Positions 44,280 to 55,899 are shown, numbered from the stretch's first letter. The stretch: DNA of 64,000 nt from Epiperipatus broadwayi (GCA_028023455.1 JAQFVV010006353.1:870001-934000), one strand, 5' to 3'. Made by a program: numbers and translations. Notes: generated by a model not told the origin, from the letters alone.

Positions 44280-44645
44280 AACAGGGGCTTGAGACTTAAA
44301 GTTAACATGGGGATGACAATAAGATTCAATCATCAGATTTTTAATGATATGGATGGCAGAAGAGTTGTAGGATGGAGAAGATTAAAGCCTGTTCATTGAG
44401 GCTTGAAGATTTGCTATCTTAATATAAACTGAGCACTGATATGTATGGGAGATGATAATCTGGACCAACTGATGAGTGCTGCTTCAGCATGTGAAATATA
44501 TATATTGGAGATCTTTATCTTTTTCACAAGTATGTGATCATCTGTATTGGTTGTATAAGATGGAATAAATAGTGGTAAGGAGCTTGAAAGTCTGAGTTCA
44601 AATCTCTTTAAAGTCTGAGTTCAAATCTCTTTCTAATTACATTAA
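44280..44645 (+). mobile_element. SINE-B, plus copy of an inverted pair
   Basis: GATTCAATCATCAGATTTTT, GGATGGCAGAAGAGTTGTAG, GAAGATTTGCTATCTTAATA, hammerhead segment 44452-44523, AGTATGTGATCATCTGTATT, GGAGCTTGAAAGTCTGAGTT and CAAATCTC (B box). The last 20 bases AAAGTCTGAGTTCAAATCTC are duplicated in tandem. Confidence 0.65.
44452..44523 (+). ncRNA. Hammerhead-like segment in SINE-B
   Basis: GATAATCTGGACCAA, CUGAUGA, GUGCU-GCUUC-AGCAU, an extra GU, then GAAA, UAUAUAUA, UUGGAGAUC. Stem I CCAA/UUGG plus AUCU/AGAU with a GGA bulge. Core boxes are intact; the extra GU between stem II and GAAA is the only flaw. Confidence 0.5.
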
Positions 44646-44649
44646 GCTC

Positions 44650-45690
44650 AGTATAGACTATACTTTTAAATATTACATTACAAAAGTAACCTGAAAACAT
44701 ATACAAATTAAAAGATCTGTACAATTTGCAAATTGCTTCCTACATCTACTTCAGTACCTGGTGGAGATGAATTACCCTGGGATATGAGCTACTCTGAAAT
44801 CTTGTAACTCTCCTGTCAAATTTTTGGTGACAGGTTTATACCTTTCCAAGTATTTGGAGTAACTCCTTAATGAAAGAGGTATTATCGATACAATATTAAT
44901 ATATTGTTTTTGTTAAAAACACCAATCTTTTAAATAATAAGCCCTTTACAGACTGAGATTAACATGATTCTATAATTATTCTAATTAGCAATGCATATTT
45001 TAAGGCTTGTTATAGGAGCATTCCAAATTACTTTAAATAATTAAAAAACATACTACATATCTATATATTTGTGTGTGTATAACCATTTTAAAATAACATT
45101 ATGCACCTAGAAAAATATTACTCTGATTGCAATACATGGCATTTATGTCTCGTATATTCCAGAACTTGGAGTTTTCTGGTTCATTTTCTTATTACTCCAT
45201 ATATAACCTTGACATGTGGGTGTATTCTGAACTAAATGAAATTTTTTACAAAAGGCTTGGGATTTTTTCGTCAGATAGCTGGCCTGCAGATTCTTTGATA
45301 ACCACCTAACTCTGATCAGTTAATGGATATCTAGATGTTTTTATCCAGAAATTTAAAGAAGGAAAAAAAACTACTCAAACCTTCAACCCTAGTCAATTTG
45401 GATATTATCTTCTCCACCATTTCACTACGAGGGTTTGCTGGAGAATCGATTACCATACAGATCATTTAAAATTAAAATGCTGGAATTGTACTAAAAGCTT
45501 GGTGCATAATGACCAATGACCCAGCACTATTGATTAGGTGTAGAGTTACAGAGAAGTTTTAATATTACACATATATTTCTTTCTCATTTATATTTTTTTA
45601 TTTCACACTAAAGTGAGTTGTGGATGTTAAGTTCACAGCTTGAAGGCAATTGGGGTAACTAAAAATAAACCCTATGGCCAAATAATGGTA
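44650..45690. other. AT-rich sequence, old repeat traces only
   Basis: GATAGCTGGCCTGCAGATTC ... AACTCTGATCAGTTAATGGA at 45270-45330 resembles GTCGATTACCTATCCAATTG ... TGGTCAGTAAATGGATATCT at 51540-51590, hinting at an old dispersed repeat. The 60-residue plus frame at 45127 is unsupported. No exon found. Confidence 0.35.
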
Positions 45691-45699
45691 TTGATTCAG

Positions 45700-46200
45700 T
45701 GGTACTTGTGTGAAAGTTTGTGATGGTGGTATTTTAGAAGTAATTATATGTTGGAATGTTTTCATCCGCTAATACTAATTGTTGAAGGTCTTTAGAAGTA
45801 TTTAAACTTTACTGAAACTTTTCAAATATATTCAGCTGTTAGCAATGACCTACAGGTTAGTATATAATGCAATGTTTCAAATGGTATTACTCCTTCTTCA
45901 GGTGCTAATGACTTGACCAGCAACAGTACTAGTATGGGAATTGAACTTTAGACTTATCGAATTTAAGGGGACACTCTAACCAAGTAGAGTAATCTGTCCA
46001 GCAACAGTACTAGTATGAGAATTTGAATTTTAGACATTGAATTTAAGAGGACATAGACATTGAATTTAAGGGGACACTCTAACCAAGTAGAGTAATCTGT
46101 CCAGCAACAGTACTAATATGGGAATTAAACTTTTGATTTATCGAATTTAAGGGAACACTCTAACAAATGAGAGTAATCTGTCCAAGACACCAGTTGGTAG
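45700..46200 (-). mobile_element. SINE-C, minus copies with local tandem duplication
   Basis: Reverse complements of the SINE-C head appear three times (45935-46000, 46005-46100, 46100-46190). GAATTTAAGGGGACACTCTA, ACCAAGTAGAGTAATCTGTC and CAGCAACAGTACTAGTATG repeat. The unit is about 85-100 bp. The CTTCTTCAGG edge gives CUGAAGA on the minus strand, followed by a hairpin and GAAACATTGC. Confidence 0.6.
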
Positions 46201-46499
46201 AAATTTTGTATACTTATCCATGGTAGTCTTTCTGATTTCTCTATTTTATTTTTAAGGACAAGATTAATGAATGATTTCCAAACATTATGAAATATTACAC
46301 TAGATTGACTTTGGGGATTGTTTTCATTATCATGTGAATAGTTTTTTTTACAAGAAGCTGCTTACATGATAATACCAAATCATTCCATAAATCAATCTGA
46401 TGATTCATAATGTTTGGAAACGATCATTAATCTTGCTCTCAGGAAAAAGTGGAGAAATCGTAATAACTTTCATAGATAAGAATACAAAATATCTACTAA

Positions 46500-46765
46500 C
46501 TGTTGCCACTGAGACAATAATCTAATTGGTTAGAATTTCACAATAAATTCACTATTCATGAATCTAAAAGTTTAGGTTCGATTCCCATGTTAGAACTGCC
46601 ACTGGTCAGGCCAGCAATACCTGAAGATTTAGGAAAATATTACTACTTGATGCTGGGTTCTGTATCGATCTATATGTGATTATTAATAGTTGAATGCATT
46701 TGAAATTTTTTAATAAAGTTTGAATTCTTTTTTAGATGCGACACATGCTTCACTATTTCCAGAAA
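46500..46765 (+). mobile_element. SINE-C copy
   Basis: AATCTAATTGGTTAGAATTT, GTTTAGGTTCGATTCCCATG (B box), CTGCCACTGGTCAGGCCAGC, AATACCTGAAGA, then ATTAATAGTTGAATGCATTT. Same order as 40355-40620. Confidence 0.65.
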
Positions 46766-46789
46766 ATGGACAAGGTGATTAATTTACAT

Positions 46790-46930
46790 ATACATTTGCA
46801 TATATTACCATTTAAAAATATCACAACAATGATTACTATTTTGGCTATGATTGTGAGGGATAACACCTCGAAAGCGCTTAGCCTGAATTAATTTATTTTG
46901 ATTGTTTGCTATTAACAGTTTCTTCAACCA
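46790..46930 (+). repeat. PLE-type terminal hairpin
   Basis: TACATTTGCATATATTACC, TTTTGGCTATGATTGTGAGG, GATAACACCTCGAAAGCGCT, TAGCCTGAATTAA. Outer stem GGCU(A)/(U)AGCC, inner stem GAGG/CCUC, then GAAAGCGCU. A solitary copy with no PLE coding region nearby. Confidence 0.6.
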
Positions 46931-47289
46931 GTGTTTTAAAATGCTTGTATATAGTAATAATTATTATTAGATGATGAAAACATTCAACATATAATTGCCA
47001 CTTCATACTACACTTTATTTTAATGTTTCAATTTTAGTTTGATCATAAACTTTAATCAACGCTTAATATCATAGTTCTACATAACCTTGTGTATATTCCA
47101 TCAATTAACAGGATATGGGATAAAAAGAAGTCAATACGAAAGTACCCAGACAAATGAAGGTCGAAAATGTTAGCTTTTTTTTAATGAAAAATGGATGCTT
47201 AAAAGTAAATTATGAAAATTTAATAAGAACAATTGAAATGATTTGTTTCGCAGAAGTTCATATGAAGTTCAAACAACAGAAGGGTGCTA

Positions 47290-47550
47290 CATAGACTTGG
47301 AACCTAGCTAGATTTCACGATACTTGACCATTATGCCAATCATGCAAGAAAAATAAAATGGTTTATTGATTGGAGTTATCTACGAGATTCAATTACAAAA
47401 ATGCTGGGATTGAGTCACAATACATGGATCTTGGTTTCCAGAGAAAATATTTATAGCAATTTATAGAGCTAACCGGAGATGAATTGAACTTGGAGAGACC
47501 TTCATCCTGCAGTGGATTGATAATGGTTGTTGGTGATGATAATACCTTTT
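47290..47550 (+). mobile_element. LINE 3'-end fragment with SINE-D-like flank
   Basis: TTGGAGAGACCTTCATCCTG, CAGTGGATTGATAATGGTTG and TTGGTGATGATAATACC at 47489-47550 repeat the end of the LINE at 47800-48100. The upstream part (ATAAAATGGTTTATTGATTG, GGATTGAGTCACAATACATG) resembles a SINE-D tail/head. Confidence 0.5.
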
Positions 47551-47799
47551 TTACTGAAAAATTATAGGCAACAAGTGTTAACTAATGGCATGCAGAGATC
47601 TGGCCATATGTGGAATGATTGTCACTAATATTTCTATCAATGAAATTTGATATCATGAAGTATTTTCATTACAATCGTAAAAGTTTTATTGGATTATTGT
47701 CATTTAATATCAATTAAAAACAAAGAATTTTAAATAGTTTCTATTTTTTCCAGTAATAACTAGAGAACTATGATTATGGTAAACTTCACTGAATATTAG

Positions 47800-48105
47800 G
47801 GTATAAAGAAGAATGAAACCACATTGGTACATAGATGAACAACAAGTGTTTGCAAATTTGAACTAAAGAAATGTATAAATATATTGCTAGAAGAGATGAT
47901 AATAGATGGACAATTGAAATTTTAATTCCAAGAGATTGTAAAAGACCCAGAAAGTGACCACATGTGAGATGGATGAATGAATTGAGAAAGTGTGCAGGGG
48001 TGATGTGAATAAGAGAACTAAAGATTGGAGAAGATGGATTAAACTTGGAGAGACCTTCATCCTGCAGTGGATTGATAATGGTTGATGATGATGACACACA
48101 CACAA
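47800..48105 (+). mobile_element. RTE-like LINE, C-terminus and GATGATG tail
   Basis: Plus-strand translation gives DDNRWTIEILIPRDCKRPRK, then HVRWMNELRKCAGVM. This matches the closing motif of RTE/BovB-like LINE proteins (rWtxxvlxWxPxxxKRxxGRPxxRWxDELxKxaGxxW). It is followed by GACCTTCATCCTGCAGTGGA and the short tandem GATGATGATGACACACAC. Stops interrupt the frame; 5'-truncated. The 114- and 72-residue minus frames here are shadows. Confidence 0.65.
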
Positions 48106-48109
48106 AGTG

Positions 48110-49075
48110 AGATATAGAACAATTTACCACTCATACTGAAACCACATAGCATATACATTTTTTTGACATATTGAACTAAAAGGATTGAATTAAGAAATTG
48201 TACATATTTTAATAATAAAAATCTAACATCTGTAATTTTTTTTAATACAATAAAAAAAAATAACATTGAAAAGTATACAAATGCCCTTCAAAAAATAGGA
48301 TAAAATCACAATAAAATCATAAAGATCATAAATAGATTCTACAACAAAATAAATTATTGTCCCATCCAGCAAATGAAACCTAAAAAAATGGATAAACCTC
48401 CTTATATTCCAAAAATTGCACATAAATTATAATATGTATGTAAAGACAAATTTAATGTTTTTGAATCCCTCTATGACTTAACCAATTAGTCAACAACTCT
48501 AAAGACACTTTATCAAATGAATTGACACATTAAGTCATATATAAATCAATTGCAGTCAACCAGCCTGCAATACTGCATATTATGGGGAGTCAAGGGCCAA
48601 TCTATCAACAAAATTTACCCAACATAGATATTCATATAATAGAACCCCAGAAATAAAAAAATACTCATCAATATTTATAGAGCATGAGCAGAAATTTGTT
48701 ACAAATTCAAGCTAACAAAAGTAGAAATAGTGTGCAAAGAGGGAAAGAGAGGATGGAAAACAGAAAGTCAAAGAAGCATGGTGACTCTTTTTCCATTAAC
48801 AGAAAAGAAACAAGTATATCTATATCAACAGGTATCAAGAAATGGACGACTTTAAAAAATCTAAATGTGAATTTTAATTTGAACATGTTGAATAGTGATG
48901 CACTGTGGCATCTCCTTTTTTGAAGTCAGGAATCTCTCAGCCTCTATGCCCAGAGAAGCTGTTCCCCACTTTACTTTCCCATTCACCACCCTAAGTTTTT
49001 CCCATATTCTTCTCTATTTTGCTCCATCCCATTTCCACAACATCTTTGTCCACTCTTTGACTTTTATATCTAGAT
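48110..49075. other. No recognisable feature
   Basis: AT-rich. The 79-residue plus frame at 48684-48923 is Lys/Ser/Asn-rich, low-complexity translation with no known motif, and I saw no splice-bounded exon. The minus frames at 48057-48423 are A/T-run translations. Confidence 0.35.
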
Positions 49076-49079
49076 CCCC

Positions 49080-49625
49080 CTCATCTTTTTTCCAAATCCA
49101 GCATAAATACCAATAACCCACTTTTGGTATAATCATTTTGTTTATATTTATTTTCCCACAACTTCATTATTTGTACCTTTTCTGCTTGCAGGCATTTACA
49201 TTCAATTAACAGATGCCTAATATTTTCTATGCCTTCCTTACACAGCTTGCAGACTAAATCACCCACATTTTTCCATTTGTGTGTATATTCCCTTCTTGCT
49301 AAAGATCCTGTTACATACTTAAACAGTAAACTATTTTCCTAGTTATTATCATAAATTAACTCGCATCCAATATTGTTTACTTTTATATATATTTAAACTC
49401 TTTTTATTCTCCATATTAGTTCTCCATCTCTCCAACTACCTTACTTTTATGAATGCATCTATTCTTCTATCCCATTCCTTGCCACTATAACACTCAACAA
49501 TTCTCCTAACACAATCATCCTACCTTTTGTATACGGACATAAATTCTTTATCCAAATCTGTATACTGATATAAAGTACTTGTAATCACACAATTTGAAGC
49601 CATGAATATAATATATTAATTGTAA
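49080..49625 (-). mobile_element. LINE C-terminus with zinc-knuckle-like motif
   Basis: The minus strand reads, across stops, DLDKEFMSVYKR, VECYSGKEWDRRIDAFIK, LERWRTNMENKKSLNIYKSK, and then VCKLCKEGIENIRHLLIECK. The last has the C-x2-C-x8-H-x4-C spacing of the RT-associated C-terminal zinc motif of Jockey/I-type LINEs (CxLCxxxxETxxHxLxEC). Stops make it a dead fragment, 5'-truncated. Confidence 0.65.
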
Positions 49626-50244
49626 TGAAAGCGTGTTACGCAGTGATAAAACTAAATATTTAAAAAAAATCACATTTTCTGTCAATATATTCATTAATTA
49701 TCAGATATTAAATTAAAAATCTAAAAATAGTAATATTATTAATTATTACATATTTTCATCCTTTGACATATTATTGATTGATAAGATTTAAAATGAAAGA
49801 TTTCAGACTCGCCAATTAGAACATAGCAATCAATTAAAAAAATTTAAAAATAAATTTATTTTAATTTAAAAATTCATTTCTTCTAGCTTGGGTAATTGAA
49901 ACACTTTACTCTAAGACATAGAAAAAAAGAGTGATGAAAGAACGCTAAGGCTCTTTTTAGCGACAGAATTATCATATGCTGAGGCGAGGGAACATTTTAT
50001 TTACCTTTAGCAGTATTTAGCATTGTGAATATAATTATGATTAACGTATTTATAAATGGAAATAATATTTAAATGTCACACAACAAAACAAATGCTTTTT
50101 CAGAATTCTTCTCTAGTGAACAATAAAAGAAAAACAATAGCAGATTACTTAAAAGTCAGGCGGTAGGAGTTTAGATCTCTTTCTAAATATCTTAATACTG
50201 ATTTCAGTTAGGTTAAATATGAGCAGGTTATCTTTAAAAAAATG

Positions 50245-50470
50245 CTTGAAAACGGAAAACCTTTTAATGCTTACCTGGGTTCGAACCTCCTCCTCATGAG
50301 AAAGATGGGAAGATATTATCACTACTTTACAGTTAGCTAACTACTTTATAGTTAGCTATGAACAGATATGAAAAAAATGGAAAACACTTCAAATGCTTCA
50401 CTTGGGTTCGAACTCCTGTTCATAAGAAAGACGGAAGATGCGCTAACCACTACATTATAAAGTTTTTTTT
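50245..50470 (-). mobile_element. SINE-E, two tandem tRNA-like copies
   Basis: Minus strand, first copy (50465-50385): TAATGTAGTGGTTAGCGCAT (A box), CTTCCGTCTTTCTTATGAAC, AGGAGTTCGAACCCAAGTGA (B box), then GTGTTTTCCATTTTTTTC. Second copy (50340-50245): AAAGTAGTGATAATATCTTC, CTCATGAGGAGGAGGTTCGA, ACCCAGGTAAGCATT. They are separated by a duplicated AGTTAGCTA(ACTACTTTA) segment. Confidence 0.7.
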
Positions 50471-50593
50471 ATAATGCCATAAAAACACCTTAATAATTAA
50501 ACTTTCCTGTCAGTTAATATTTAACTATAAATATCTTCAAGTTTTATAGAATTTAACTAATAGACCCCCCCATCATTACCTAAAGCGACTTAC

Positions 50594-50969
50594 CACAAGA
50601 ATTATAGTATTCACCGATTGATACCAAATTGTTCTCTTTGATCCAGTCTTGCCAAATTTTAGCTTGATTTTGCTGTAAAGTCTTTAACGAAGTCTGTCCG
50701 TTCTTTTTGCCTGAGATTTGTTTTTTCGACACTTTTCGCTTGGGTGTGTCTTCCCAAAATTTTTCATTCTCGTTTAAATTATTAAATACTAAGTCACTGT
50801 TAAAAGTTTTAATAGATTCGGCAGCGTTAAGAGAATTCTTTTTAAAGTACTGCAACCTGTTAGTTTCCATTAGGTCTTCGGGTGGAGGGTGTTTAAAGAA
50901 TGTATAAAATATTCCAATAAACAGTAATCCGATAACGCTGATGGCAGCAATCACCTTCTTAGCCAGCAT
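50594..50969 (-). CDS. First coding exon, unrecognised type II membrane protein
   Basis: ATG at 50969-50967 (context CAAAATG, A at -3) opens 125 codons plus part of the next, ending at the donor TTGTG|GTAAGT (GT at 50593-50592). Residues 1-5 are basic (MLAKK). Residues 6-25 form a membrane anchor (VIAAISVIGLLFIGIFYTFF). The rest is a Lys/Asn/Gln-rich, hydrophilic stem with AKIWQDWIKENN near the end, finishing EYYNSC. This layout is typical of Golgi type II glycosyltransferases and sulfotransferases, whose catalytic domain would follow in later exons to the left; none was recognised between 49 and 14.9 kb. The frame runs on to a TAA-like stop only if the donor is ignored. Family unknown; the exon itself is well supported by both splice sites. 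Confidence 0.6.
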
Positions 50970-51042
50970 TTTGAGAGGGATTTGCAGATCTTAAATAAAT
51001 CTTAACATTCCAGGCTGGATTCAACAAAATGCTGGCAGGTGC
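50970..51042 (-). other. 5' UTR part of the type II protein exon
   Basis: On the minus strand a pyrimidine tract (CTCTCTCTTTTTTTTTT) ends in CAG at 51045-51043. The exon then runs GCACCTGCCAGCATTTTGTT ... to the ATG at 50969. An intron in the 5' UTR is therefore likely; the promoter and first exon lie upstream (beyond 51 kb) and were not identified. Confidence 0.5.
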
Positions 51043-51059
51043 CTGAAAAAAAAAAGAGA

Positions 51060-51750
51060 GAGAGAAATTTGCAAAAATTGATCAAGTGTAGATATTGTAA
51101 TCTTATCTAGTTTGTATTACTTATAAAATCAATCTTAGAGTCAAAATTTATCTTCACTACGTCATCTTTTGCCCTTTTAATATACTTAGAAATGACAATG
51201 ATTCCTTATCTCCGGTAATGGAAAAAAAAAAAAATCTATATACATAATTTATTATACCTTTTTATGCGCACATCCATTTTATTTTAGGTGATTTTTTAAA
51301 ATTTATCATTTTCAACAGTTTGTTGCTAAGTAAAACTCTTCAAATACTGATGAATTCAAAGTTCAGAAGTATAGTTGCTGGCTTCATTTATAACTGTACA
51401 ATTCATCTCTTCGAAATAGTCTAGAATTTCTCCCATTAATATAAGCAAATTTAAGTTATTGTATTTAGTTCAAAATAAAGACTATTATAAAAATGTAAAT
51501 AACTTTTATAAAGTTGTTGGGGAGTCTGTAAATTTTTCAAGTCGATTACCTATCCAATTGATGGTCAGTAAATGGATATCTAGCCATTCTTAAAAAGTAA
51601 AACCAGGAAGAAAATACAAACTTAATTCCCAACTCATATTTCGTAAGCTTGACAGTAATATCTCTCCTTCATTGTTAGTGTTGTGAATGGATGTTAGAAA
51701 AACCATGCTGTAACCTATTGAAAGATATTCACTATTTTTTTTTTTACATA
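51060..51750. other. Probable 5' intron, AT-rich
   Basis: No exon, promoter or repeat recognised apart from an old dispersed-repeat trace at 51540-51620. Confidence 0.35.
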
Positions 51751-52240
51751 GGCATAGTATGATCTAAAGGTGAATGACTGCAGCGCCACCTCTGAATCAA
51801 TGCAAGTGTTTCATAGTGATATAGTTTAAACTATTCACTATGAAAATTTCAAAACATTAGTGTGGTCTGGATCATGAGTTATGATGTGAAATGTTATGAG
51901 TTTCATACCTTCGAGGATCATCTTCAGTATTCTTCCTATCATCATGAAATTACTTCAAAATATTATTGGGATTCATGACTTTACTGCCGTACACAATTTG
52001 AATCATTTTGAACTATTTTGCAACAGTTTTGCCCAATTCAATGTCAGCATTTTGTTCCATTGTGGGTTTTAAAGTATAAAACACAGTGTCACATCATAAC
52101 ACGAGATCCAAACAAGCTATAATGTCTTAAAATTTTTGTGATGAATAACTAAACTATGTTGCTATTGTTGATTTAGAGAAGGCACTCCAGATAGCTTGGA
52201 GAGATAATCAATTCATATGGGTACACTGTACATTTCTGTC
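51750..52240 (-). mobile_element. Decayed mariner N-terminal relic, copy 3
   Basis: The minus strand gives MEQNADIELGKTVAK, FKMIQIVYGSKVMNPNNIL and DRKNTEDDPRRYETHN. These match the mariner HTH and 'GRxSxEDDPRSGRP' linker. Stops interrupt it. Same family as 655-1200. Confidence 0.65.
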
Positions 52241-52249
52241 TATTTGCAA

Positions 52250-53860
52250 AACCAAGGAATAACAATTTAACATTTCTCTCATAAAAAATGTGCACATACC
52301 CATAGAAACTTAAAGATAAAATCTCATCAGTATATAGTTTAGATCTTTTTGGTAACTTAGCAACTTGTTATGAGGGTGTTTTTTTAAATAAAACTACCCA
52401 GGGATGAAAAAATTATATATATGACATTTTATCAATGAATGGTTATAATATCATTACAATAAGCAGAGCAATGCACCAAATGTTTCTACCAAATTATACA
52501 CTATGTATGTGGAACCACAGATAAAATTGGGTATGGTGAGGCACTACAATATTAAAAATACTCTGATAAACCCTAAATGTCTAATCGCTTTTGGGATTCA
52601 AAAAAACCTATGAGATTCCCTGTAGACTATGCCCCACCACATTAACCATTGTATTAGTTATAAAAGATATGAGCTTACTAATGCCTCCTCCCCCATATCT
52701 CAGACACTGACCATCTTGTAGATTTCTCTAAAACCAAAAGTATTAACTACATGCAATAGACATCACCAATGAATAATTAAAGAAGCCATAGAAATTTTAA
52801 AAGAACCAAATTATATTAATATAAGTAACGAAATAGCCAAACTACAAAACATGCAGAAAGGGTTTTTATACAGAAAAATAAAAACTGTCAACCATATTTA
52901 AATCTGATTGGTTCTCACTACCTCAAGTTTGAAAATTTTTTTATTATTTAACAAAAATATCAATTCTAATTTATTTTATTTTGTTCTGTAATTTCATGTA
53001 GTCTATTTCTTTTTATTTTATAACTTTCTATGTTTCTATGATGCTACATAATAATACCTTTAGCCAATCAAAGACAAATGTTATCTTTTTGAAACATTAA
53101 TAATTATAGATTTTAATATTCTACATGGTTGTTTCTGAAAGTTTTAATGAATTATATTTTTTAATTGTCAAAACCTTAACTATAACATATATATTATAAC
53201 AACTTTTTTTTTTGAGCTTAAATTTTTTATCTAATTTAGATCAGATAAATTATATATGTACCATTAATTAAGCATAGGGGAAATATAGTCTATTCATTAC
53301 ATATTAACTGTACTAATGGGAAAATTGTTTACTATCTATAAATATACAGACCATGGTCCCCTTTCAAGACCATTAAATCTGCTCTTTGACTACTAAAAGC
53401 AAAATACCTCTCCTGGAAGTGCTTTTAACTTATACTGGGTTTGAATATGGATGCCACCCAGAGAATTAACTGGAATATCCACAAGATATTTTAAGCACTT
53501 CTAGTGTTTTTCTCAACTAGCTTAACTGAACATAAAAAAGTCTCACATCATTAGCAATCAGATATTTAAAACAAGATTATTTTTAAAATAATTTTATGAT
53601 TAAACTTTCATGTAGTGAGAGATTCAGAGAAAAGAGAACTCGGGCCAAATTAACAATTAAACAGCATATATATTTACACATGATAACATATCAAATTATA
53701 ACAACAAAAAAATAAAACCTGAATTAGTTACAAAGTTGTCTTAAAGAAATAAGGAAATATTAGTTTACATATTTTTTAGAATTTAACATTTTGTTCAGTT
53801 TAAATCTAGACTTTGGTTTTTGCTTGCATTTGACTTAAGTTTGATTAGAACTTTTCTTGA
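52250..53860. other. AT-rich sequence, no supported feature
   Basis: No exon, RNA gene or repeat family recognised. T-rich and A-rich runs predominate. CCCTGTAGACTATGCCCCAC at 52620 marks a slightly GC-richer patch without coding signal. Confidence 0.35.
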
Positions 53861-53865
53861 GGCGA

Positions 53866-54240
53866 TCACCTTTTTCGTTTTTTTTGATGATGCTTAAAGT
53901 GTAAAAGGTCTTTAATGTCATTTGTATAGCATGAGCTCAGTTTTCTTGCATAAAAGCTTATATTCTTCTTTCCAAAACAGCACATATCTTCGTTTGGCTG
54001 TCCAATAGCATTCTTAAACATGATGGGTGGGTGTCTCAGTAATGGCAGGTCAGGATTTTGCTCACATCTCAGACTATTGATAATTTATAGGAACTGCTTA
54101 ATGTGAGATAGAATGTACACACCTTTTGTGAATCTACCAGACGTGGTTGTGGTAAGACATTGATAGATATTTCTATACATTCTTTGATCCGTAAACTAGA
54201 AGGCCACAATGATAGAGACTGCACAATTCAGTAATGAATA
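53866..54240 (-). pseudogene. Coding-like remnant in two frames, family unknown
   Basis: Minus strand: an open frame from about 54233 reads WPSSLRIKECIEISINVLPQ, then PRLVDSQKVCTFYLTL up to a stop near 54086. An overlapping frame (54084-53866) continues NSLRCEQNPDLPLLRHPPIM, FKNAIGQPNEDMCCFGKKN, ISFYARKLSSC and ends KHHQKKRKR before TGA at 53868-53866. Residue composition is protein-like, unlike the AT-run translations around it, and the C-terminus looks like a nuclear-localisation patch. A single frameshift or an unseen short intron near 54085 would join the two. No family recognised: a dead transposase or a real terminal exon are both possible. Confidence 0.4.
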
Positions 54241-54774
54241 TTAGCAACCCAATAGCAAAACTAATACCTTCGGAATAATAAATTAGCTTTTATAATTTTG
54301 ACTGCTACACATTTTTCCATTACTTACCTAATCAGTTTACTGATTTTCAGCGAAACAACTTAATCCCTTCTTTTGTAATTAGATAATTTCCCAAAAAAAT
54401 ATTTAACATTTTATTTCCTCTTTGAAATTAATCATTTGGCTTAAAAATGGTTGAAAGCAAACTTATAATTACTACAATTTTAAATTTACCCTTTTTTATT
54501 TTGTAGTATTAAAGAGAAGATAAGCAATTATTACTGGCTTTATTTGGCCAGCGATTATTTCGATTAGATATTCGTGAATGAAAAATCTAATTAAAACTAT
54601 CACCATAGTTTTATTCACTTTTATAATTTGCTTTTCCTTCTATTTTATTTTAAATCAAGACTGATATAATTTGACCAGTTTTGTTTTTTGAATTCTAAAC
54701 TGATCTTTTGTTGTCTATTTCAAAATGTCTCCTTTCCCTATTATAATGACTATTTAAGTAATTTACATTAGATA

Positions 54775-55105
54775 CTCATTTTTATTTTTAACTACTATAC
54801 ATATTAAATACTTTTATTTACTGAGGCTATAACCTCGATATGTGTATAAAATGCGATAGTAGGGACCTCTACAGGTGTTTTAACCACAAGCTTACACTAT
54901 GGAAGAAAAGAGGGGAACCTTTCTTTACTTCAACCTACTTTCTATTTAAAAGGTGAAGCTGAAGCGGTTAGATCTGCGAGTGTGAAGCTATTCAATACTT
55001 CACTGATAATAAGTCCACATTTCTTATTACACATTAATACTCGCGAAATCTTTCGATTTACGAGTCAATGGAAAGATTTTATATTTAGAAATCTAGCCTT
55101 AGTAA
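54775..55105. repeat. FB-2 single arm
   Basis: TAGGGACCTCTACAGGTGTT, AGGTGAAGCTGAAGCGGTTA, GATCTGCGAGTGTGAAGCTA, CACTGATAATAAGTCCACAT and ACTCGCGAAATCTTTCGATT/TACGAGT. The last two form an 11-bp hairpin. Matches one arm of the palindrome at 24235-24835. Confidence 0.6.
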
Positions 55106-55239
55106 ATATTACTTACGTAATCAATGTGCGTTTAATAAATTTATAATTAAATACTTTTATGTAACTTGTATATTTTATGTATTCATTTATATATTAAATC
55201 ATATGCACATCACTCCCAGTCTATGCTTTATATAAACCA

Positions 55240-55325
55240 AAAGAACATTAATAATCTGTTGTCAAGGCAACACTCAGATAGTAAAAGGAAGCTGCTTTGA
55301 TAACAAATTGCTGATATTGTATCAC
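55240..55325. repeat. FB-3 copy
   Basis: AATAATCTGTTGTCAAGGCA, ACACTC ... TTTGATAACAAATTGCTGAT, ATTGTATCAC. Diverged second copy of the hairpin at 3600-3725. Confidence 0.5.
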
Positions 55326-55459
55326 TTAATGTTATGCAGTGACTGTATATATATATCCACTATTTTCAATTACTATCAGGTGACAATATCTTCAAACTTA
55401 TTCCAGTATGCACAGACAATAATTTTTATCTTTTTTACATCACTTCAGCAAACTTCCCC

Positions 55460-55650
55460 ATTTATCTTTTACATGTGGTTTCTTTCAAGATATTTCTAAT
55501 TTCTTGGAATTCAGTCCCCTCCATGCATCCCATGTGGTCATCTTTTATTAATCCAAACATATACCTCTCAATACTTCTGTGCAGTTTGCAATCTCTAAAT
55601 TGCTTTCATTTTATTTTAACCCAGTCACCAAAACCAATCCAATTCCTTAA
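55460..55650 (-). mobile_element. LINE fragment
   Basis: The minus strand gives CKLHRSIERYMFGLIKDDHM followed by FQEIRNILKET. In RTE/Jockey-like LINEs this is the 'ExxMLGxxxxDHxxNExIRxxTxV' stretch. Flanking stops show decay. Opposite-strand frames at 55308-55696 are shadows. Confidence 0.45.
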
Positions 55651-55899
55651 ATGTATAATTCATCTTATCATTTGTTTCTACATGCATAATAATTGATTAA
55701 GAAATACCTATTATCCAATAGAAACAAATATTATTTTGGGATTGCTGCCTTTTTGTTCCTGTGTGGTTATTTCTTAGTGATGGATTTTCTATTCATTAGC
55801 AAATTTTTTTATTCTCCCTACACTTCTACCATCTAGTGTGATCTTTAGTAATCTATAAATGCCAGATACAAGGGTGTGTTAATTTCTTAATCCATGCTG

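Noticed and set aside
47786-48130. 114-residue open frame on the minus strand
   Set aside because: It is the reverse of an RTE-like LINE C-terminus read on the plus strand, so it is a shadow.
50594-50969. Naming the type II protein as a GalNAc-transferase or RXYLT1-like enzyme
   Set aside because: The anchor-plus-stem layout fits many Golgi enzymes; compared from memory, the stem sequence does not match any of those I considered.
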